Translations under genes and position numbers: made by a program | From: Calothrix sp. C42_A2020_038 | GTDB lineage: Bacteria > Cyanobacteriota > Cyanobacteriia > Cyanobacteriales > Nostocaceae | Length of the DNA: 64,000 nucleotides | NCBI GenBank assembly: GCA_015272395.1 | Contig: JACYLQ010000027.1 | Location: 62,001-126,000, forward strand | Reading direction: 5' to 3' | Notes under the pieces: generated by a model | Told to the model about the DNA's origin: nothing | The model's input: only the letters and a program-made list of their open reading frames with translations | Database searches by the model: none | Part shown: positions 29,793-38,819 of the stretch, piece after piece | How the letters are laid out: the number at the start of each line of letters is the position of its first letter | Position numbering within the stretch: the stretch's first letter is position 1

Positions 29793-30473
29793 GTGTTTCC
29801 TCTATACGACGAAAACCCAACACGAATCACTCCGTACATTACTTATGGATTGATAGGCATAAATATTCTGGTATTTCTACACGAATTAAGTTTGTCTAGT
29901 TCTGAGTTAGAACAGTTTTTACGTCTTTATGCAGTTATTCCACGCCAGCTAACAACATCTCCAGAAACAGAATGGGTGACTTTATTTACGTCACAATTTT
30001 TACATGGTGGTTGGTGGCATCTTGGCTCTAATATGCTGTATTTATGGGTTTTCGGTAACAATATCGAAGACCGCATGGGTCATTTTAAATATTTACTTTT
30101 TTATTTAAGCTGTGGTGCTTTAGCTGCATTATGTCAGTGGGTAATTAATATCAATAGTGCAATTCCTTCTTTAGGCGCCAGTGGTGCAATATCAGGAATT
30201 TTAGGTGCTTATTTGATTCGCTTTCCCCAAGCACAGGTTGTAACCCTAGTATTTATATTCCTTTTCGTAACTACAATTCGTCTACCAGCATTAGTACTGA
30301 TTGGACTTTTTGTAATTAATAACCTGGTGTCAGGTTTAGTCAGTTTACAAAATGCTGCTGGTATGAGTGTGGAAAGTGGTGGTGTTGCATACTGGGCACA
30401 CATTGGTGGCTTTGTATTTGGTATTGTTCTTGGCCCACTATTTGGATTGTTTAAACGCAATGATTTTTATTAA
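29793..30473 (+). CDS. Rhomboid family intramembrane serine protease
   Basis: 226 residues, about six or seven membrane helices. The catalytic dyad is Ser130 in GASGAISG and His203 in YWAHIGGFVFG, and the L1-loop region carries WWHLGSNMLYLWVFG. Rhomboids cleave membrane proteins within or near the bilayer; the substrate is unknown. Translation starts at a GTG preceded by AGGA about ten bases upstream. It converges with the polysaccharide kinase gene, a heptamer-repeat hairpin lying between them. Confidence 0.92.
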   Translation: MFPLYDENPTRITPYITYGLIGINILVFLHELSLSSSELEQFLRLYAVIPRQLTTSPETEWVTLFTSQFLHGGWWHLGSNMLYLWVFGNNIEDRMGHFKYLLFYLSCGALAALCQWVININSAIPSLGASGAISGILGAYLIRFPQAQVVTLVFIFLFVTTIRLPALVLIGLFVINNLVSGLVSLQNAAGMSVESGGVAYWAHIGGFVFGIVLGPLFGLFKRNDFY

Positions 30474-30527
30474 AAGTTAGGAGTTAGGAACTCCTAACTT
30501 TTAACTTCTAACTCCTAACTCCTTTAC
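30472..30527. repeat. Heptamer repeat hairpin between rhomboid and Wzc-like genes
   Basis: Tandem copies of a TTAGGAG-type heptamer form a perfect 14-bp stem (AAAAGTTAGGAGTT with AACTCCTAACTTTT, 3-base loop, 30472-30502), followed by more inverted copies. The stop codon and last residues of the Wzc-like gene lie inside the array. It probably also serves as a bidirectional terminator. Confidence 0.7.
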
Positions 30528-32673
30528 CATTGACTGCGACTTTATCAGATTCGGGGTCAAGTGTTGCTGTTGTGGATGGTTGGGGGACGATAGGGATATC
30601 TTCTGCACCGTTGACAATGGCACCAATTAAACCCATTTCGGATTCAAGTAATTGGTCAATGGCTTCGCTAAATACGTTTTCTTGAGTGTAGTTTGGTCGC
30701 GCGACCATGATTATACCGTCACTGTAAGGTTGAACCAGTAGAGCATCGTTAGATAAACCAAGAGGGTTGGAATCCATAATTACAAAGTCAAATCGGGCGC
30801 GCACATCTTCCATGAGTCGTCGCATCTCACTTGATTCAAGGATTGCGGCTGAATTTCTTACAGGCCCGGGGCTAGGGACTATGTATAAGTTTTCCACTTC
30901 AGGAACAAGACGAATACAGTCGCTGAGGCTAGCATAATAACGTAGTGGTTCAATAGATGCACCTGAGTCTATGCTGACTCCTAATGATTCACAGTAGGAA
31001 GGAGAACGCAAATCGGTTTCGATAATTAAAGTACGTTTTCCGGCGCGCGCGCAAGCTATTCCTAAGTTGTAAGAACTGACAGTTTTACCTTCTCCAGTAC
31101 CAGTACTCGTAACTAATACGACTTTCACGTCGCTACCACCAACACGACGCAAGTTACTGCGGAATTTTTCATATATTTCTAAATATAATGAGTCTGGTGA
31201 AATAATCACAGGTACGATATTTTTAGCGTAGTTATCTACTGGAAGTAAGGGTAACTCTCCTAGTAATACAACTTCTTTTTGTTTCAAGTTGTCGCGAATA
31301 TCTTCTTTGGTTTTGAAGGTACCTTCGAGCGAGCCAAGCAAGAATATAACACCACCCCCAACAACGAGACCAAAGAAAGCACCTGCTGCCAAGGTAACAG
31401 GAACGCTTTTTGGTGGTTTGATATCTGCTATTACTCGTGGTGGACGAGCAATACTTAAACTACTTACAGTTTCAGCTTCCGCTGCTCTTGCATCAGTTAA
31501 CTTGACCTGCATTTGGTCAAATATTGCTTTTTTAAGAATTATTTGCTGCTCTAAGCGTGAACGCTCTAGCTGTTTATTGGGAATTTGGGCATACTGTTGA
31601 CGCAACTGCGCTTCTTGACGAGATTCATTCCCAAGTTGCTGAATTAAAGTATCACGCTGAGTTTGCAGTGCAACGAGTTGGTTTGCAAGGTCTTGACGTG
31701 CAGGGTCTAAATTATTACGAGCGAGTTGGTCTGTAACTCTTCCGGGTAAAGGTGCAGCGTTACCACCACCGCTTACAACTTCTGCTACACGTTCATTAAA
31801 TAATTTTTGAGCCGCTTCGAGTTGGCGCCTCAACTGTACCATTGTGGGGTACTCGGCTCGTACTTCTTTTTGGAGAGGTTCAATTTGTGCCTTAAGTTGA
31901 AATATTTGACCCCGCAAATTATTTAAAATTGGGTCAGCACTTAAAGCTGACCAAACGTATGCTTGGTTGGCATCTAAACCCAATTTGCCTTGAAGGCTAC
32001 GAATTTGAGCATCAATACCGATTAAAGTTTGCTGTATTTGTCGCTGCTGGTTTTGACTAACTGTTACCGCATTGAGTAAACTGCCATTTTCCGCTGCTAA
32101 AATTGCTGGACGTTCAATGCGGTCATACTGTTCAAGCTTTTGTTCAGCAGTTTCAAGTTGTTTCTTCGCAGCGGGCAAACGTTCATTAATTTTATTAATT
32201 ATCGATTTTAATTGTCCTGTATTACGTTCACCGCTTAATTTCACTGCCTCTTGCATCATAGTTGTTAAAACTTCTGCTGCTCTTGTGCGGTCAGTATCTT
32301 GATATTTTATTTCAATAATATTAGATTCTAATTCACCTGTTTTTGTACGCTTGGGAAATTCAATCGCAATCGTATTTGCCAGTTGCTGAGGTTTTAACTT
32401 AGTTTTATCTACCAACGCGCGTATGATTGGTTCGGAAAGTAAATCAGCTTCAGTTAAAGTTTGTCCCTTCTGCTGAATTTCGCTACCAATTGCTGAGAAA
32501 GAAATTGGTGGGCCTGTATAAGCTAACGCTGCATCTGCTAAATAAGTGGCAGGTGGGTTTGGTTGCATTGCGACTACTGTCGAACCTGCAACAACTAGCG
32601 CAAAACTAGCTAGTCCAATCCACTTATATTTATCAAATGCAATTAGGTAGCGCTTAACAATTGGTGGTGCCAT
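30508..32673 (-). CDS. Wzc-like polysaccharide co-polymerase / BY-kinase-type ATPase
   Basis: 721-residue inner membrane protein controlling exopolysaccharide chain length and export. It has a Wzz domain with flanking membrane helices (near 18-38 and 425-447), long periplasmic coiled coils (about 140-400) and a C-terminal P-loop domain with Walker A STGTGEGKT (about 527), Walker A' LIIETDLRSP and Walker B FVIMDSNP. The tail lacks the tyrosine cluster normal in BY-kinases; no Tyr is found in the last 40 residues. The final residues GKGVRS come from a heptamer repeat. It is in line with the Wza-like gene. Confidence 0.88.
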   Translation of the reverse strand: MAPPIVKRYLIAFDKYKWIGLASFALVVAGSTVVAMQPNPPATYLADAALAYTGPPISFSAIGSEIQQKGQTLTEADLLSEPIIRALVDKTKLKPQQLANTIAIEFPKRTKTGELESNIIEIKYQDTDRTRAAEVLTTMMQEAVKLSGERNTGQLKSIINKINERLPAAKKQLETAEQKLEQYDRIERPAILAAENGSLLNAVTVSQNQQRQIQQTLIGIDAQIRSLQGKLGLDANQAYVWSALSADPILNNLRGQIFQLKAQIEPLQKEVRAEYPTMVQLRRQLEAAQKLFNERVAEVVSGGGNAAPLPGRVTDQLARNNLDPARQDLANQLVALQTQRDTLIQQLGNESRQEAQLRQQYAQIPNKQLERSRLEQQIILKKAIFDQMQVKLTDARAAEAETVSSLSIARPPRVIADIKPPKSVPVTLAAGAFFGLVVGGGVIFLLGSLEGTFKTKEDIRDNLKQKEVVLLGELPLLPVDNYAKNIVPVIISPDSLYLEIYEKFRSNLRRVGGSDVKVVLVTSTGTGEGKTVSSYNLGIACARAGKRTLIIETDLRSPSYCESLGVSIDSGASIEPLRYYASLSDCIRLVPEVENLYIVPSPGPVRNSAAILESSEMRRLMEDVRARFDFVIMDSNPLGLSNDALLVQPYSDGIIMVARPNYTQENVFSEAIDQLLESEMGLIGAIVNGAEDIPIVPQPSTTATLDPESDKVAVNGKGVRS

Positions 32674-32724
32674 GTGTCGTAACTAAGTGAAGGAGCATGA
32701 GAGAAGAGCTTATTGGAGTTTAAA

Positions 32725-34122
32725 CTAAAACCTTTCTCTACCAAGAGTTTCAAAAAAGCGAATAAATGATTGTATGTCGAAAAAGGGTCTTGTAATTGTA
32801 CCCAAAACATTAGTAATTTTACCAAGCAAGTTCCGCCCAACCACGATAACATCATTGTCCTGAAGTGGCACATTTTGCGTTACATCTCCTGAAAGTGCCC
32901 TTTTGGCATCGAGTCGCTGCGTTACCGCTTTACCTCGTTCGGGGTCAAACCGAACAAGTGCGATATTCCTCAGATCAGTGTTATCTGGATTAATACCTGC
33001 AATTGCATCAACAAAGCTGCTACCATTCGGTAGTGCCTGTGTAATCAACCCTCCTGCTGCATAGTTTAATACACGTATACGAATTTGTGGTACTGCTAGA
33101 GAAGAACGCGCGACTAAATTGCGGTCATAACTGTCATCTGTTCCAACTTCTCGACGGGGTATTACTACCGAATCACCGTCCTGCAAGCGTAAATTTGGGA
33201 CTGACCCACCATTTTGTAACGAAGCATACAAATTTATGTTTTGCGAAATCACAGAGCCATCAACAAGGCGCCTTCGGATTTGAACTTGTCGCAAATCAGC
33301 CATCATTGTTGAACCACCTGCAACCAGTAGGGCATCTGCGACACGAGGTGTAGCTGAACCGATTGGGTAAATACCTGGTCGGGAAACTTCACCACTGACA
33401 GTAATTTGTACAGGACGCGGTGAAAATATAGATACAGTAACTACAGGTTCTACTAATATTTTACTTAATCCGACACGAATCTTTTCTTGAGCTTCTTCTA
33501 ATGTCAAACCTTGTACCGAAATAGTTCCCAATTGTGGTATAGATATATTACCTTCAGGATTAACTTGAGCTTGATAAGTTGGTTCGGGACGCTGTGCTGC
33601 CAAGGATAGCGCGACCACTGGGTCTACAACAAAGCGATTATATCCCGCCCGAATTTTTTCCTGTGCCTGTTCGAGTGATAAATTTTGTAATCGTACCGTG
33701 CCTAATAGTGGTACTACGATATTACCTTCGGGGTTAATTTGCGCTTGAAAGCTTAAATCAGGAAAGCGTAGTACTGAGACAGTAATAAAGTCCCCAGGTC
33801 CTAAAATATAGCGACCGGGAGGACGCTGAACCAAAATGTTAATTACATCACCAGGACCTAAATAGTAACGACTGAACTGTGGGGAAATTCCATCGTTAAT
33901 GTCTAGTGGTGCAAATTCAAGATTTGATGGAGGAGGGGCTGGTTGTAAGGGTGATTCTTCTGTAGGTTGTGATGGCTGGGGTAATGTTTGTAATAATGAC
34001 GGAGCTTGAGGCTGAATCTGGGCAAAAGCTGCTTCTTGACTAACTGTTACAAAAAAAACGACCACCTGAAGACTAGCCAAACATAAGCTGTGGAACCCAC
34101 GTATTTTCCAAATCCAAGACAT
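32725..34122 (-). CDS. Wza-like polysaccharide export protein
   Basis: 465-residue exported protein forming the outer-membrane exit of a capsule or exopolysaccharide system. It has a signal peptide (residues 1-35, ending AFAQ), a Pro-rich region, Poly_export domain segments and SLBB-type domains (about 236-420). The Poly_export unit is duplicated: LGPGD occurs at about 88 and 107, and a roughly 52-residue QAQ-NPEGNI block occurs at 126-177 and 184-234. It starts 51 bases upstream of the Wzc-like gene on the same strand, so the pair is an operon. Confidence 0.88.
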   Translation of the reverse strand: MSWIWKIRGFHSLCLASLQVVVFFVTVSQEAAFAQIQPQAPSLLQTLPQPSQPTEESPLQPAPPPSNLEFAPLDINDGISPQFSRYYLGPGDVINILVQRPPGRYILGPGDFITVSVLRFPDLSFQAQINPEGNIVVPLLGTVRLQNLSLEQAQEKIRAGYNRFVVDPVVALSLAAQRPEPTYQAQVNPEGNISIPQLGTISVQGLTLEEAQEKIRVGLSKILVEPVVTVSIFSPRPVQITVSGEVSRPGIYPIGSATPRVADALLVAGGSTMMADLRQVQIRRRLVDGSVISQNINLYASLQNGGSVPNLRLQDGDSVVIPRREVGTDDSYDRNLVARSSLAVPQIRIRVLNYAAGGLITQALPNGSSFVDAIAGINPDNTDLRNIALVRFDPERGKAVTQRLDAKRALSGDVTQNVPLQDNDVIVVGRNLLGKITNVLGTITRPFFDIQSFIRFFETLGRERF

Positions 34123-34374
34123 AAAAATTTATACTATTAAGACTCATTTGAGATTGAGCGAACTGATCGACTATCCTATCCAAACATAAAAAAGTGTCAA
34201 TATGTTCTATTGACTACTGGTATAAAACTAGGAGTTTAAAAAATTGATAGAAAAACTAGATTATAAAACAAATTACAGTCAAATTCCTGAATTTACAATG
34301 CCAATTATTTTGCTTTTTTCTCGTTCAGGCGCCTTGGTCTGGAATCAGAAGCGAACAGCCGAAGCTGCTGTTCA

Positions 34375-35082
34375 TTATAAGATACCTTCCATCAAGCGAG
34401 TTTGCAGGGCTTGACCTAATGATTTTGCTTGTTCCCAAGTTTTATCGATTTGCCCCAAGGGTTCCATTGGTATTTGAATACTGACAGCAACCCAAGCTGC
34501 ACGCTGTTTATGCCATTGTGCTGACTGGTCGGCGAGAAACCATTTAAACTGGGATGGGTCGCCACCATTAGACCAAGCATACCACTGCAACACACTAAAG
34601 GTTTGCTGCTTGGTTGAGCCACGAAGAAATCTGGCTTTAACTTTAACTTCGGTTTTAATTTTTGAGCTTGGTGGTCTTTTAACTGTGAATTCGACCTGAC
34701 GTTCTTGAGCAGTTTCCCATTGCCAAAAACTATTCACTTCTGTCCATTCAACTTGAGGTTGATCCATTGGACCATTTTGTGGCAACAGTAATAAAACAGC
34801 CTTGGTATTGGTACCTTCTTTTTGAATTGTCTGTACTGACCATTTACGCTCACCAATTTGCCGTTCGGCTTGTTCAGTAGTTTGCCATCCTGGTAAACTT
34901 AAACCTTGATGGCGGATTTCTCTTAATTGTTTAAGCGTAGGAACTGGTGGGGGTTGTTTCCATTGCCACTTTCCGGTCAAATACCCTGGTATTGCTCCAA
35001 TTACAAGTAGCGCTATCAACAACAGAAGCGCCATCAGTTGAGAGTACTGGCGTTCTTTCACAAGTTTGAATAAAGAAATCAT
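34375..35082 (-). CDS. Probable cyanoexosortase-associated protein (EpsI-like)
   Basis: 235 residues with one N-terminal membrane helix (about 16-34) and a periplasmic domain containing LSLPGWQTTEQ, FLRGSTKQQT and a Trp-rich core. This resembles the cyanobacterial exosortase-system companion proteins, of EpsI type, that are usually encoded beside an exosortase. No exosortase is seen nearby: upstream is an ankyrin protein and downstream the polysaccharide export pair. Family assignment is by recognition of the overall pattern and is moderate. PEP-CTERM substrates do exist in this genome (11051-11875). Confidence 0.55.
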   Translation of the reverse strand: MISLFKLVKERQYSQLMALLLLIALLVIGAIPGYLTGKWQWKQPPPVPTLKQLREIRHQGLSLPGWQTTEQAERQIGERKWSVQTIQKEGTNTKAVLLLLPQNGPMDQPQVEWTEVNSFWQWETAQERQVEFTVKRPPSSKIKTEVKVKARFLRGSTKQQTFSVLQWYAWSNGGDPSQFKWFLADQSAQWHKQRAAWVAVSIQIPMEPLGQIDKTWEQAKSLGQALQTRLMEGIL

Positions 35083-35224
35083 TAATAAAAACTAGGTTAC
35101 AAAAATTCGACTCTTTACGTAAAAATATTACATTCATTACTGAGTGATGAGTTCAGTAAGAGTGCTGAGGAGCAAAGTTCAGTGACTCCGCTTCGTTTTA
35201 AGATTGTTGTAGCTTGATTGCAAC

Positions 35225-36499
35225 TTACGAATTGTGAGTAGACAGTACTTTTACTATATCTGGATAATTATTAAATTCTGCTAGCATTTGAGCTGTGTAG
35301 CCACCTTGATTTTTTAAACTTACATTCGCACCTGCTTGAAGTAAAATTTGTAACCCTTGTAGATTTCCACGTGATGCTGCCCACATTAGCGCTGTTGCTC
35401 CAACTTGATCTTGAAAATTGACATCGGCGCCTGCTTCTAACAAGTATTGAATAATAGTAGTATGATTTCTTTCGGCAGCTTTGAGGAGAACGCTCTTAGC
35501 ATCTGCTGTTTTGCTGTTGGCATTGGCGCCTGCTTCTAATAATTTTTTCACGATTTCAGTGTGTCCTTGCGTTACTGCAATCGTTAAAGGTGTTTCATTC
35601 AAGTTACTAGCATTGCCCGAAGCACCATGTCGTAGCAAAGCTTCAACAATTTGACTATGTCCTTGCAATGTTGCTAATAATAATGGAGTATCGCCAAGCT
35701 TGTTTGTAATATGTACATTAGCATCGCGGTTGAGCAATACTTCAGTAACATCGACATAACCTTCAACAGCAGCAATATGAAGCGCTGTTTCACCATCTTT
35801 GTTTTGATGATTGATGTTGGCGCCAGCTTGAAGCATTAGCGATGCGATGGCACTATTTCCTGCTGCTGCTGCTGCTAATAATGCTGTTTCCCCATTACGG
35901 TTTTGCAATTTTACTTCTGCCTTGTTTGCTAGCAGCATTTGGATAATATCAATTTGCCCTAAGTCCGCAGCTAACATTAATGCGGTTTCACCATCTTCAT
36001 CTTGGCTATTAACATCAACACCTGCTTCCATTAGTAGCCTAACAATAGAAACATTACCTTGTTTAACTGCTAACCGTAATGCTGTATCTGAGTCGTAGTC
36101 TTTTATGTTTGGGTTGGCACCGTGAGCAAGAAGTATTTCTACAACTTCAACATTTCCTTTGAGAGTTGCTATCATTAGAGCAGTACTACCGTCTTCGTTG
36201 ATCGCATTAACATCAGCATTTGCTGCCACAAGTAATCTAACAACATCGATTTGATTTGCTGCCGCAGCCAACATTAATGCTGTTAACCCATACTGATGTC
36301 TGATCAAGTTGACATCTGCTCCTGCTTCGACCAACGCGCGGACAATTTCAACAAAACCGTAGTTTGCAGCATACATCAGTGCGCTTGTACCACTATGCTG
36401 TTCACATGCATTTGCAGAAGCACCAGTAGCTATTAGCATTTGCAGCTTTTTAATGTCACCAGTTTGTGCCGCTGACAGCAACAAAACATCTTGATTCAT
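35225..36499 (-). CDS. Ankyrin-repeat protein
   Basis: 424 residues made almost entirely of about 12 ankyrin repeats of 33 residues, recognisable by recurring G-TALM-AA, A-G---VV--LL-AGAN and similar spacing. No other domain, signal peptide or membrane helix is present, so it is probably a cytosolic protein-binding scaffold. Its repeats are more alike in the middle of the protein, which suggests internal duplication. Partner unknown. Confidence 0.92.
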   Translation of the reverse strand: MNQDVLLLSAAQTGDIKKLQMLIATGASANACEQHSGTSALMYAANYGFVEIVRALVEAGADVNLIRHQYGLTALMLAAAANQIDVVRLLVAANADVNAINEDGSTALMIATLKGNVEVVEILLAHGANPNIKDYDSDTALRLAVKQGNVSIVRLLMEAGVDVNSQDEDGETALMLAADLGQIDIIQMLLANKAEVKLQNRNGETALLAAAAAGNSAIASLMLQAGANINHQNKDGETALHIAAVEGYVDVTEVLLNRDANVHITNKLGDTPLLLATLQGHSQIVEALLRHGASGNASNLNETPLTIAVTQGHTEIVKKLLEAGANANSKTADAKSVLLKAAERNHTTIIQYLLEAGADVNFQDQVGATALMWAASRGNLQGLQILLQAGANVSLKNQGGYTAQMLAEFNNYPDIVKVLSTHNS

Positions 36500-37114
36500 G
36501 TTGTAGTAGTTAAAAGTTAGGAGTTTGAATGGAGATGCTCTCTTCAGGTATCTCTATAAGGTAGGAGTTATATGATTGCTCCATACTTAACAGATTACAT
36601 AATTAATGAGCCTTGCAAAAGCTATTAGATAATAAACTTTGCTAACGAACCAAAAAGTGGATGCTCTCGTTTTGTGCTAAAAGCCCATAAAAAAGACTTA
36701 GGCAACGCAAATTTTAGCATTTAACCATAAAATAATTATTTTTATTACATTGAGTGATGTGTTTTCCGGAATGCAGAATATCGTGATTGAAGATATCAGC
36801 ATTGGTTGTGGGTAGTAAAATCTCAATTAAAGCTGGAGTCGGTGTCGTATCAAGATACTCAGCGAAACCAGTCACAAATTGTGTATAATTTACATATGTT
36901 CTATAGATATGCTCTCGGATATATTAGATTATATACTTAACATATCTAGTTTGCGGTTGAGTTAATTTATTTTGTTTGCAAAATAAAAGGCAGGATTTAT
37001 ATATATAAATGCTTGAGCTATAAAGTTAAAAATGGTAAGCGTTAAAGTTTAATTTCTTAGTGATTTACCTGTCTTGAAATTATCTAATAATATTGTATAG
37101 CACGGAGGGAAATT
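36500..37114. promoter_or_regulatory. Gene-free region upstream of unknown protein, with palindromes
   Basis: The start of this stretch carries a heptamer repeat (AGTTAGGAG). Further on, a CACAA-A-TTGTG inverted repeat (36873-36883) directly precedes TATAAT (36884-36889). The AT palindrome ATTTATATATATAAAT is at 36995-37010. A strong Shine-Dalgarno GGAGG (37104-37108) sits six bases before the start of the next gene. The TATAAT and palindromes are candidate promoter or operator elements for it. Confidence 0.4.
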
Positions 37115-37708
37115 ATGGCTACAAGTGTTAACACTACAAGCAAATTTACTACTACAAATAATATGACAGCCAATATTGGAGACACAGATAATCAAGAAAA
37201 TAGAGATTATTTTCAGGCTGATGATGTAGTTGATTGGCAAGCATCAGGCAAAGCTTGTACTTCTCTGCCTACAACGTTTTTAACGTCATCACGTCAAGGT
37301 ATATCAGTTCAAGTTAGCATCGCTTCGGGATCTTTGTTAAGAATAGACCAAACATCAGTCGATGCTTCTGGTTTTGAGATGGGTGAAGCGCTGCTATCTA
37401 CTGGTCATGGCAATCCTGGACCTATGACAATAGTCTTTGAACATCCAATATACGGAGTCAATATCAAAGTGCAGCCTGATACAACGGATGATTCGGAGTA
37501 TACAGTGTCGATTGAAGGATTTGATCGTTTGGATACCAGCATCAAGAAAATCAAGCTACCTGGAATTAGCCAGAAAGGAGGTAGTGGCGCCACATGTTTG
37601 AATTTACTCGATAGCAAAGGGCGAATCAAAAAGTTGGTATTAAGTGCTAAAGAACAAGGTATTCATATACCCTTTGTAATTAATACAATCAAATTGAAAA
37701 CCGCTTAA
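37115..37708 (+). CDS. Unknown protein with strong ribosome-binding site
   Basis: 197 residues; I recognise no family. The first 30 residues are rich in Ser/Thr/Asn with no signal peptide. The rest looks like an all-beta domain (ISVQVSIASGSLLRI, FEHPIYGVNIKVQPD, YTVSIEGFD). A GGAGGG Shine-Dalgarno is unusually strong for this window, and an intrinsic terminator follows the stop, so it is a complete single-gene unit. It holds one GGCGCC site, unlike the operon beyond it. It may be an abundant beta-rich protein; this is an inference from expression signals only. Confidence 0.7.
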   Translation: MATSVNTTSKFTTTNNMTANIGDTDNQENRDYFQADDVVDWQASGKACTSLPTTFLTSSRQGISVQVSIASGSLLRIDQTSVDASGFEMGEALLSTGHGNPGPMTIVFEHPIYGVNIKVQPDTTDDSEYTVSIEGFDRLDTSIKKIKLPGISQKGGSGATCLNLLDSKGRIKKLVLSAKEQGIHIPFVINTIKLKTA

Positions 37709-37718
37709 ATGGGCTATG

Positions 37719-37750
37719 GTGTGGGGATTTCCCCGCACTGTACTATTTTT
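37719..37750 (+). terminator. Terminator after unknown protein gene
   Basis: An 8-bp stem GTGTGGGG/CCCCGCAC (one wobble) with loop ATTT starts 10 bases after the stop, followed after a few bases by TATTTTT. It separates this gene from the convergent CHAT operon. Confidence 0.7.
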
Positions 37751-37786
37751 AAGTGAAGTTGGCTTAAAACAAGCAGTTAATATTGA

Positions 37787-37915
37787 TCAATATTCTTCCG
37801 GTATTCGCAACCTACGAAGCAAATCTTCTGTAATTTCCACAGGTAGTGGCGTTTCTGTGCTGGAGACATTAGGTAAAGCAAAGCTTGGGGTATAAGTTGG
37901 TTTAACAGTCAGCAT
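37787..37915 (-). CDS. Small 42-residue ORF ending the CHAT/CHASE2 operon
   Basis: Frame of 43 codons including stop, starting 10 bases after the stop codon of the 37926-38780 gene and on the same strand. The product begins MLTVKPTYTPSF and ends LLRRLRIPEEY. Proline and acidic residues are well distributed, with a likely C-terminal helix EITEDLLRRLRI. It has no membrane segment. No strong Shine-Dalgarno is visible, so translational coupling to the gene before it is likely. I do not recognise a family. The coding look and position support a real small protein, but it could be a remnant. Confidence 0.45.
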   Translation of the reverse strand: MLTVKPTYTPSFALPNVSSTETPLPVEITEDLLRRLRIPEEY

Positions 37916-37925
37916 TGCTTCTACA

Positions 37926-38780
37926 TTAATAATTTATTAGTGTCAACAGCTTTGCAGATTTTTGCAAAAATACTGATTGTTGTAACTCATTGGGAAACCG
38001 AGTTAAATATTCAGTAAGAATGTTTCGAGCATCAATATAGAACTTATTTTGGATGAATTCTCCTACTTGCCATCGCACTTGTTCATCCTGTGTCAAGTCT
38101 TGCATCAAGTGCGTTTGAAAACTTTCACTAGCTTTTATAACAATAATTTTACCCTCTACATTGAAATTCGTTCGCCTATCAGAAAGGTTCCAATTTAAGA
38201 TAACTTCTTGGTTTTCAGAAACAGGATCGCCTAGTTCAAGAAGTTCTGAAACTGGAATCTGATATTCGCGAGAAGAAGCAAAATCTCCATTCGGTTCCCA
38301 AGAAATCTCAAGTTTAGGAGCATGAAGTTCTAGATTCCAAGCGAAAACCAGAGTTTCATGACGCTGGACATGGCAGTCATCTGGAGGAAATACACTTTCG
38401 CGATCGCTTTCTGTTTTACCCTTTGTAACTAAGGGAGGATAGGTGGCTTTTTGAATTTGACTCGTTCCCTCAAAAAAGTTGAAAAGTGATTCTCTAACTT
38501 GGGAAAAAAAAGAAGGAACTGTGTCTTTTTCAATCACGTAAGAAGTAGCCTCACCTGGAATGCTCAAATTAGTTCTTAAAGTTATACTATTTCCCGAATA
38601 TAAAAAGCGTAATCTCACAAATTCACTTTTGACAACAATTATATCTCCTTCGTAAATCTTATAAGCAAGGGCATTATCAGGATTTAGCTCTAATTCTTGA
38701 TTCTGATGAATTACTTGGCAAACTACTGCCGGATGAAAATCCTCAATAAAAGCTTCAGGTTTTAAATTAGTTTGTGTCAT
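37926..38780 (-). CDS. Unknown protein, third gene of CHAT/CHASE2 operon
   Basis: 284 residues without signal peptide or clear membrane helix. The N-terminal part (about 40-80: YEGDIIVVKSEFVRLRFLY then SITLRTNLSI) looks like a small beta domain, loosely like FecR-type repeats. The C-terminal 60 residues look helical (VRWQVGEFIQNKFYIDARNI, then LTEYLTRFPNELQQ) and could bind other proteins. I do not assign a family. It starts 39 bases after the CHASE2 gene and is followed by a 42-residue ORF, so it is part of that transcript. Low G+C and absence of GGCGCC match the whole operon. Confidence 0.7.
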   Translation of the reverse strand: MTQTNLKPEAFIEDFHPAVVCQVIHQNQELELNPDNALAYKIYEGDIIVVKSEFVRLRFLYSGNSITLRTNLSIPGEATSYVIEKDTVPSFFSQVRESLFNFFEGTSQIQKATYPPLVTKGKTESDRESVFPPDDCHVQRHETLVFAWNLELHAPKLEISWEPNGDFASSREYQIPVSELLELGDPVSENQEVILNWNLSDRRTNFNVEGKIIVIKASESFQTHLMQDLTQDEQVRWQVGEFIQNKFYIDARNILTEYLTRFPNELQQSVFLQKSAKLLTLINY

Positions 38781-38819
38781 TATTTAAATGGTGTAACTGA
38801 TAAAATAAAACTTAAATAA

